Shown here piece after piece: positions 59,179 to 64,000 of a DNA stretch of 64,000 bases (the stretch's first letter is position 1; the number at the start of each line of letters is the position of its first letter). The position numbers and the translations under genes are program-made. The stretch covers positions 62,001-126,000 of the forward strand of contig NZ_JAARZJ010000006.1 of NCBI RefSeq assembly GCF_014229245.1. Reading direction: 5' to 3'. The notes below the pieces were generated by a model. It did no database searches. It was not told where the DNA came from and saw only the letters and a program-made list of their open reading frames with translations. The stretch comes from Listeria farberi. GTDB taxonomy: Bacteria; Bacillota; Bacilli; Lactobacillales; Listeriaceae.

Positions 59179-60615
59179 ATGAATAAATTGTTAAAAGTCG
59201 GAATGTTTTTTGCTGTTGTTATATTATCTATCGTACTTTTCGAAACAAATGCATTTGCTCATGGATACATATCTAAACCAGCAAGCCGAGTATATTTAGC
59301 TAATCAAGGGGTTAATACGGGAGTTGGAGCAGCACAGTACGAGCCACAAAGCGTAGAAGCACCAAAAGGATTTCCAGCAAGTGGTCCTGCTGATGGCAAA
59401 ATTGCAGGCGGAGGAAAATACTCACTGTTAGATGCACAAACACAAGATCGATGGGCAAAAGTAGATATAGAATCAGGCCCATTAACTGTAGAATGGACTT
59501 TAACAGCGCCACATAGAACAAGTAGTTGGGATTATTTTATTACCAAAAAAGGTTGGGACCCAAACAAGCCATTAACAAGAGCGGACTTTGAACCATTAGC
59601 AACAATTACAGCTGATGGTAGCGTACCTGATAAATTAACAAGACAAGAAATAACGATTCCAAATGATCGTTCTGGTTATTATGTTATTTTAGGTGTTTGG
59701 TCTATTGCGGATACTGGAAATGCATTTTACCAAGTTATCGACGCAAACATCATTAATTCTGATATTGAACCAATTGTAGACAATGAAGCACCTACTGAAC
59801 CGACTAATTTAACAGGAACAACCACTGCTAAAAAAGTAAGTTTAACATGGACTGGTTCTAAGGATAATGTAGGAATTAAGGGATATGAAATTTTACGTGA
59901 TGGAAAAGTAATCGGGGAAAGTCAAGTTGCCGTATACGAAGATACAACTGTAAAAGACAATACAACCTATACGTATACAGTGCGCGCAAAAGATTTTTCT
60001 GGTAATACATCATCACTTAGTAACAGCGCTAAATTAACAACAAAGGAAGCGCCAGCCGTTGATAACGAAGCTCCAACAGCACCAAAAGGTTTAATGTCAC
60101 ATGCACAATCAGACACTACTATTGCACTTTGTTGGCAAGCCTCAACGGATAATGTTGAAGTGAAAAATTATGAACTATATCGAAATAATACGAAAATCGC
60201 AACCACGACTTCCACGATGTTTGAAGATACAAAGTTAGCAAATGACACAAGCTATAGCTACAAAGTATACGCAGTTGATACATCTGGTAATCGTTCACGA
60301 GTAAGTAATGAAATCACTGCCAAAACTAAAACGCTAGACCCAATGAATACATGGAAAGTTGATCGAATTTATAATGCAGGCGATCAAATTTATTATAATG
60401 GGGTAGCTTACACAGCGAAATGGTGGACTAAAGGTAATGCACCAGATACGAGTGATGTATGGAAATCAAACAGCACCGAAATACCAGTTTGGAACGCCCA
60501 AAAAGCCTATAATGGTGGAGAAAAAGTTTCATACAACGGTAAAATCTACCAAGCAAAATGGTGGGTTCGAGGTGAAAAACCAGATAGTTCTTCTATTTGG
60601 ATAGCGGTAAATTAA
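59179..60615 (+). CDS. Secreted chitin-active LPMO with FnIII and chitin-binding modules
   Basis: 478 residues. The signal peptide ends at AFA so that the mature protein starts with the histidine of HGYISKPASR, the copper brace of AA10 lytic polysaccharide monooxygenases; the second histidine lies in LTAPHRTSS. The catalytic domain spans about 28-192. Two FnIII repeats follow (about 200-290 and 298-385, each opening with DNEAPT), then two carbohydrate-binding CBM5/12-type motifs (WKVDRIYNAGDQI..AKWW and WNAQKAYNGGEKV..AKWW). Related to the L. monocytogenes Lmo2467 LPMO. The start at 59179 has AAAGGAAGG; the frame is open further upstream but lacks a signal. Confidence 0.93.
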   Translation: MNKLLKVGMFFAVVILSIVLFETNAFAHGYISKPASRVYLANQGVNTGVGAAQYEPQSVEAPKGFPASGPADGKIAGGGKYSLLDAQTQDRWAKVDIESGPLTVEWTLTAPHRTSSWDYFITKKGWDPNKPLTRADFEPLATITADGSVPDKLTRQEITIPNDRSGYYVILGVWSIADTGNAFYQVIDANIINSDIEPIVDNEAPTEPTNLTGTTTAKKVSLTWTGSKDNVGIKGYEILRDGKVIGESQVAVYEDTTVKDNTTYTYTVRAKDFSGNTSSLSNSAKLTTKEAPAVDNEAPTAPKGLMSHAQSDTTIALCWQASTDNVEVKNYELYRNNTKIATTTSTMFEDTKLANDTSYSYKVYAVDTSGNRSRVSNEITAKTKTLDPMNTWKVDRIYNAGDQIYYNGVAYTAKWWTKGNAPDTSDVWKSNSTEIPVWNAQKAYNGGEKVSYNGKIYQAKWWVRGEKPDSSSIWIAVN

Positions 60616-60620
60616 CTATT

Positions 60621-60652
60621 GAAGCCAGCGCATCATAAGGTGCGCTGGCTTC
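60621..60652 (+). terminator. Hairpin after the LPMO gene
   Basis: GAAGCCAGCGCA and TGCGCTGGCTTC form a perfect 12-bp stem. The trailing sequence is TTCATTC, so a terminator without a clean T run. Confidence 0.75.
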
Positions 60653-60735
60653 TTCATTCAAAATAAAGCTTGTAAAAACATACGAATTTCGCTATAATTA
60701 CTATTCGTACGGTAAATATTTTCTTTGTACATAAA

Positions 60736-60807
60736 GCCCTCGTGGTGCAACGGATAGCACGTAAGATTCCGGTTCTTAAAATGGGGGTTCGATTCCCTCC
60801 GAGGGCA
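60736..60807 (+). tRNA. tRNA-Arg, anticodon CCG
   Basis: 72 nt. The acceptor stem GCCCTCG/CGAGGGC, D stem GTGC/GCAC, anticodon stem TAAGA/TCTTA with loop TTCCGGT and the T arm GGGGG-TTCGATT-CCCTC all fold; the discriminator is A and CCA is not encoded. The loop places CCG at positions 34-36, reading CGG codons. The 3' end is the left copy of a 17-nt direct repeat. The terminator that follows is at 60815-60859. Confidence 0.95.
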
Positions 60808-60810
60808 TAA
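60794..60810 (+). repeat. att-like direct repeat, left copy (within tRNA-Arg)
   Basis: TCCCTCCGAGGGCATAA, the last part of the tRNA plus three bases; the copy at 62982-62998 differs only at position 11 (G to A). Confidence 0.8.
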
Positions 60811-60814
60811 GTTG

Positions 60815-60859
60815 AAGCGTTATAAACATTGGTAATACAATGTTTATAACGCTTTTTTT
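60815..60859 (+). terminator. Terminator after tRNA-Arg
   Basis: AAGCGTTATAAACATTG and CAATGTTTATAACGCTT form a perfect 17-bp stem with a six-base loop (GTAATA) and a seven-T tail. Confidence 0.93.
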
Positions 60860-61284
60860 GTTTTGTGAAGTTCAAATACATGCGAGTAAATCTCTAACGT
60901 CGGTACTAGAGTATGATGCTTCAATCTAAATGAAATTACTAGATACAAAAAACACCTATGGGATGATTATTACAAGCAGATTTATTATGAGTCAATAACT
61001 TTTAGGTTTTTTGAATAATTATACCGCTTTATTTAGAATGAATATGTATCTTTTGTGTCAAATAAAAATAAAAGTGCATAAAAAATGAATAATAACTCGT
61101 ATTGTGTAATAATTTGCGACTAAAAACACAATATTACATGAATTGTGTAATAAGAAATCTAAATAACTCTTATTTTTGGTCGTTCATGACAAGAATCGGG
61201 CGTTTCATTACATTTTTGGTTATACATTGAATTCTTATGGTAGGGTAATAGTGATCAATACAACTTGCAAAGGGAGATAGTGAC
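60860..61284 (+). promoter_or_regulatory. Non-coding leader of the element with repeated ATTGTGTAATAA motif
   Basis: 425 bp, very AT-rich, no gene found. ATTGTGTAATAA occurs at 61101-61112 and again at 61142-61153, and the reverse form ACACAAT (61127-61133) lies between, forming an ACACAAT-N9-ATTGTGT inverted repeat. The cluster ends about 130 bp before the secreted-protein gene and may be an operator. I could not settle the -35/-10 of that gene. Confidence 0.4.
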
Positions 61285-62172
61285 ATGAAAAAAATATTCG
61301 GAATATGTAGTATAGTAGGTATAACTTTACTTACAGTATTGGGACCGGTTTCTACTGTTACACAAGCGGAAGAAGCTACAAATAACCCTGAGACTAAAGT
61401 AGAGATTTTAGAGCTTTCAGGGAAAGAATTAAAGGAACAAATTAAAAATGAAAAGGAACTAATAAATGAAGCAAAAACTAATCCAGAAAATGTAAAGGAA
61501 ATAGTAGTAGAATACTTGGAAAGTGAAAATAATGTTGTTGGAAATAAGTTGCAAGAAGAAGAGTTAAATCCTGAAGACGCGGTGCTAGTAACTAATAGCG
61601 GGGAAGCTTTAGATAACGAATATAAAATTGATAATGAAACTAGTATTTCATTTAATGGGGCTGGGGTTGAAGTAGTTCAAGTAGAAGAAAGTGAAGAAAG
61701 AGATGCTACTGGAGCTGAAGACGCTAATCTGATTGAAGAAGAAACGAATGAAAATCTTTTTTCAAGTATTTCAAATAATGTGAAGTCATTTGTTTTTGGA
61801 AAAGAAGTTCTTGCGGCAAGTTCTAAAACTAAATCAGCTAGCCATTCTAGAACGGCTTATTCATGGTTAGGACCAAAACTATTTACTGCTAAAATTGCTG
61901 CAAAATTTACTTATAATGGATCAAAAGTGACTGCACAAATAACTGAAAATTACATCAAGAAATCATTTACGGTTGGTATGTGGAGTTGTTACGACAAGAA
62001 AAATGGCGTTCAAAAACCAAGCAGCAAGAAGAGGGTTGTGTATCAACAAGGTATGTGTAGCTGGGGACTAGCTGTAAAAGGATATGGCTGGACTGTACAA
62101 GAAAAATATGTAAGAGTAAATGTAGAGTGCAATCAGAATGGTACGATTTCAAAATCAAGTGTACTTAAATAG
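61285..62172 (+). CDS. Secreted protein of unknown function with acidic pro-region and basic C-terminal domain
   Basis: 295 residues. A Sec signal peptide (about 1-28, TQA-EE) is followed by an acidic helical region (29-172: 37 D/E against 11 K/R by my count). The C-terminal part (173-295: 21 K/R against 5 D/E) has three cysteines (235, 258, 282) and aromatic-rich strands. I recognise no family. The charge split resembles a pro-protein whose acidic half keeps a basic effector inactive, but that is inference. GGGAGA precedes the ATG. A small membrane protein gene follows 10 bp later. Confidence 0.75.
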   Translation: MKKIFGICSIVGITLLTVLGPVSTVTQAEEATNNPETKVEILELSGKELKEQIKNEKELINEAKTNPENVKEIVVEYLESENNVVGNKLQEEELNPEDAVLVTNSGEALDNEYKIDNETSISFNGAGVEVVQVEESEERDATGAEDANLIEEETNENLFSSISNNVKSFVFGKEVLAASSKTKSASHSRTAYSWLGPKLFTAKIAAKFTYNGSKVTAQITENYIKKSFTVGMWSCYDKKNGVQKPSSKKRVVYQQGMCSWGLAVKGYGWTVQEKYVRVNVECNQNGTISKSSVLK

Positions 62173-62182
62173 GAGGTTTAAC

Positions 62183-62374
62183 ATGAAAAAATTTATTCTT
62201 ATAGAATCTATTCTTTTTCTAGTAATATTTTCTGTCTTGCTGGTTCAAGCTACAGAAATGAGCATACAAATGCTTATTGGAGTTCTACTTATGACAGTTG
62301 TAATAAACGGCTTTATTCTTTTTATAGCTTGGATTATTAAGGTGATACGAGCGGGAATACAATCAACTAGATAA
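62183..62374 (+). CDS. 63-residue two-TM membrane protein, candidate immunity partner
   Basis: Two hydrophobic helices (about 4-22 and 28-52) and a short basic tail (KVIRAGIQSTR). No family recognised. The ATG at 62183 has a perfect AGGAGG; the frame extends upstream into the previous gene but has no RBS there. It starts 10 bp after the secreted protein and is almost certainly on the same transcript. Small membrane proteins coupled to a secreted effector often give self-protection; function here is inferred. Confidence 0.65.
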   Translation: MKKFILIESILFLVIFSVLLVQATEMSIQMLIGVLLMTVVINGFILFIAWIIKVIRAGIQSTR

Positions 62375-62386
62375 TAGTGTTTAAAC

Positions 62387-62406
62387 ATAAAAAGCATGCT
62401 TTTTAT
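62387..62406 (+). terminator. Palindrome after the two-TM gene
   Basis: ATAAAAAGCATGCTTTTTAT is a perfect 20-nt palindrome, weak in GC, likely a weak terminator. Confidence 0.45.
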
Positions 62407-62487
62407 ATTTGAGAAAAGAAAGAAAATTGTATTATCTTTTGATTATAAGAACGCTTGTTCTTATAATGTTTTCAAGAGGTGACGAAA

Positions 62488-62714
62488 ATGTATAATTTAA
62501 TGGATGATATTTTAGAACATTCAATAGTGTTAGCAGAAGGAATGAAGTGCCATTGATTAATAGAAGTACTGTTTTTAAAGAATAATCATCATGTGCGTGC
62601 GATACAAGTATGGTTTTAGACTATGAAAAACATATTGTGCAGCTTGAAAGATTTGACGAACGAATAATTGACATTAACATAGAAGATATTGTTTTCTGCG
62701 AGGTTATGACATGA
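62488..62714 (+). pseudogene. YolD-like gene, disrupted
   Basis: From the ATG at 62488, with AAGAGGTGA upstream, 22 codons are open and then TGA (62554-62556) interrupts. The same frame continues LIEVLFLKNNHHVRAIQVWF to a TAG near 62617; one frame over, VLDYEKHIVQLERFDERII, then DINIEDIVFCEV, completes a YolD-like C-terminus. So one nonsense change and one frameshift explain the break. YolD-like proteins are common in Listeria and Bacillus phages and near Y-family polymerase genes. The stop overlaps the next ORF's ATG. Confidence 0.6.
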
Positions 62715-62902
62715 GAGTATATAGCTTTAATAATTTTAAATATATTTGTTACGTCGAAGGAAAAAGAATAGGTGTTGAAAAAATCTTTTCTGAACTACTT
62801 GAAACAAATGAATTAAAATCATTTTATAAAAACCTTGAGAAAAAACATCTTGATATAAATACTATTTATAATGAATATTTACTACAATGCAAAAATAAAT
62901 AA
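62711..62902 (+). CDS. Small hypothetical protein coupled to the YolD-like relic
   Basis: 63 residues, mostly helical and charged (MRVYSFNNFKYICYVEG, later IFSELLETNELKSFYKNLEKK). No family recognised. Its ATG overlaps the YolD-like stop (ATGA), so it was once translated by coupling; with the upstream frame broken, expression is uncertain. Probably prophage-derived. Confidence 0.5.
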   Translation: MRVYSFNNFKYICYVEGKRIGVEKIFSELLETNELKSFYKNLEKKHLDINTIYNEYLLQCKNK

Positions 62903-62981
62903 CATTTACAAACACATAAAATGTTTGTGACGAAATTTGTGGCAAGCGTATCCTGAATGGCTATATATCAACATATATCAA

Positions 62982-62998
62982 TCCCTCCGAGAGCATAA
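62982..62998 (+). repeat. att-like direct repeat, right copy
   Basis: TCCCTCCGAGAGCATAA, 16 of 17 bases identical to the tRNA-Arg 3' end copy at 60794-60810, and not part of a tRNA here. Confidence 0.8.
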
Positions 62999-63043
62999 AA
63001 AACATCTCACATTTGGCGAAAGCTCATTTGTAAGATGTTTTTA
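62997..63043 (+). terminator. Terminator beyond the right att copy
   Basis: AAAAACATCTCACA pairs with TGTAAGATGTTTTT over a long loop, then T-rich. Probably the original tRNA terminator, displaced by the insertion. Confidence 0.65.
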
Positions 63044-63221
63044 TTTTTTAAACTTCCCATATAGAAATGATAGTTAGAAGAGACTATACGTAAAACTCAG
63101 AGATAACCGCCGATTGCGATTGTAAAATATTTATACTGTCTATTTAACTTTCTGCCAAAATTAGTCTACTTCAACCCAGCATTTTCTGGTAAAATATAAA
63201 TCAGCAAGGGAGGCGCTTATT

Positions 63222-63620
63222 TTGGCTGCTAGTTTGAAAGAACGGTTAGAAAAAGAAGTAAGAACATATAGTGAAGATAATCATTTGAACGTTCAAACAA
63301 TTGATTTTTTATATGCAGGACCTCATATGCGAGGACGCCACTCGCTTATTCTAGCCTTTACGGAAGCTGGAATTTTTACATTTGTTTTCAAATTAAGTGA
63401 CGCAGAAATGCACTTTTTAGATGCAAAAACGATTCAGCAAATTGCGCTAGTTAAAAAGAAATTGGTGTACCGTTTATTTATCCGTGCAGTAACGGAGGAT
63501 GGCGAACTAGAAGAAGGAAAATATCTTGTAAGTAAACGAGTTTTCGGACGGAAATGGCACAAAGAAACTTTACAAAAATTAATTGATAAAAACATACAAC
63601 TACTGACTACAAACCAATAA
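63222..63620 (+). CDS. Conserved hypothetical cytoplasmic protein
   Basis: 132 residues, mixed alpha/beta, no TM or signal peptide. The run TIDFLYAGPHMRGRHSLILAFTEAGIFTFVF-type strands suggests a small beta-rich fold. I do not recognise a family. The start is TTG with GGGAGG eight to nine bases upstream. It lies 15 bp ahead of the TetR regulator and is probably cotranscribed. Confidence 0.65.
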   Translation: MAASLKERLEKEVRTYSEDNHLNVQTIDFLYAGPHMRGRHSLILAFTEAGIFTFVFKLSDAEMHFLDAKTIQQIALVKKKLVYRLFIRAVTEDGELEEGKYLVSKRVFGRKWHKETLQKLIDKNIQLLTTNQ

Positions 63621-63635
63621 GAAAGGTGGGGTAAT

Positions 63636-64000
63636 GATGGAAAAGAAACGCACTCGGGCAGAAGAACTAGGAATAACAAGAAGAAAAATTCTCGATACAG
63701 CAAGAGACTTATTCATGGAAAAAGGTTACCGGGCAGTTTCAACAAGAGAAATTGCTAAAATCGCCAAAATTACCCAACCGGCACTTTATCACCATTTTGA
63801 AGATAAAGAATCACTTTATATTGAGGTAGTTCGTGAACTGACGCAGAACATTCAGGTGGAAATGCATCCGATTTTACAATTGAATAAGCCGAAAGAAGAG
63901 CAGTTACATGATATGTTGATTATGTTAATTGAAGAACATCCAACCAATATTTTACTAATGATTCACGATATTCTTAATGAAATGAAGCCGGAAAATCAGT
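63636..64000 (+). CDS. TetR/AcrR family regulator (partial, runs off the window)
   Basis: 121 codons are visible. The N-terminal helix-turn-helix is clear: ILDTARDLFMEKGYRAVSTREIAKIAKIT then QPALYHHFEDKESLY. The ligand-binding domain begins after about residue 60 and continues past the window end. Such genes usually repress an adjacent efflux or enzyme gene, not visible here. The second of two adjacent ATGs is preferred because GGTGGGG lies five bases from it. Confidence 0.88.

Larger units (their letters stand above)
60790..62998 (+). mobile_element. Relic element integrated at tRNA-Arg(CCG)
   Basis: The 3' end of the tRNA (60794-60810) is repeated 2.2 kb downstream (62982-62998) with one mismatch. 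The DNA between is AT-rich and holds a secreted protein, a small membrane protein, a broken YolD-like gene and a small ORF, none of which I know from the conserved core. No integrase is present, so the element is probably decayed. In Listeria the phage PSA integrase (basis of the pPL2 vector) uses the 3' end of a tRNA-Arg gene, and the site fits that class. Confidence 0.75.
62903..63221 (+). other. Right junction of the element and leader of the next core gene
   Basis: Holds an inverted repeat ACAAACA/TGTTTGT (62908-62928), two TTTGTG-A/G-C repeats 12 bp apart (62924-62931, 62936-62943) that could be integrase arm sites, the right att-like repeat, and a terminator. From 63043 to 63221 it is AT-rich with TAAAAT about 30 bp before the next TTG start. 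No gene is seen. Confidence 0.5.

Noticed and set aside
60654-60881. Minus-strand frame across the tRNA-Arg gene
   Set aside because: It reads the antisense of a tRNA and its terminator.

Overview
The window looks like chromosomal core DNA from a low-GC Firmicute, and gene content and order point to Listeria sensu stricto. The order follows the L. monocytogenes lmo2522-lmo2464 stretch as I remember it, run in reverse: yocH-like, tagA, menC, tagO, LCP, yvyE, degU without degS, comFA/comFC, hpf, secA, prfB, ftsEX, spl, cls, minJ, phoPR, pst, uvrBA, yvl genes, hprK, lgt, ppaX, trxB, galE, pgcA, rapZ/yvcK/whiA, namA, clpP, chitin-active LPMO. I worked from memory of families and synteny, with no database search. 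The internalin gene I recall between namA and the amino acid permease in L. monocytogenes (inlP, lmo2470) is absent, so a non-monocytogenes species such as L. innocua or L. welshimeri, or a strain lacking that gene, is likely.

Layout. 1-2000: fabZ tail, competence SSB with ComK boxes, secreted LysM/3D wall protein. 2000-7400: wall teichoic acid and menaquinone genes, then a convergent LCP ligase, a GNAT enzyme and an IMPACT-family protein on the minus strand. 7400-17000: orphan degU, DegV protein, comFA-comFC (ComK boxes), hpf, secA, prfB with its programmed frameshift, YitT transporter-like protein. 17000-24600: ftsEX followed by two coiled-coil peptidoglycan hydrolases, cardiolipin synthase and minJ, a cell-division and envelope block. 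24700-32700: phoPR and the pstS-C-A-B-B-phoU phosphate regulon with PhoP repeats. 32800-39800: zinc-type ArsR regulator, small membrane proteins, HD hydrolase, csbA-uvrB-uvrA with a LexA box. 39900-43100: DUF4097/PspC/YvlD envelope-stress genes. 43200-55800: hprK-lgt-ppaX-acyltransferase, TPR protein, trxB, galE-galM-pgcA, rapZ-yvcK-whiA. 55800-60650: namA, amino acid permease, clpP (minus strand, CtsR box), LPMO.

The accessory part lies at 60736-63000. A tRNA-Arg(CCG) gene is followed about 2.2 kb downstream by a 17-nt near-copy of its own 3' end, the signature of an element integrated at the tRNA. Between the copies are a secreted protein with an acidic N-terminal half and a strongly basic, three-cysteine C-terminal domain, a 63-residue two-TM protein right behind it, a broken YolD-like gene and a small coupled ORF. 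No integrase remains. I read this as a relic prophage or island that kept a secreted-effector/small-membrane-protein pair, possibly a toxin/immunity or bacteriocin/immunity pair. It is the best candidate for something undescribed here. The window ends in a TetR-family regulator.

Regulatory sites readable in the DNA link the genes: ComK boxes at ssbB and comFA, a LexA box at uvrB, PhoP repeats at pstS, a CtsR box overlapping the clpP promoter, an ArsR operator, and a SigmaB-like promoter at hpf.
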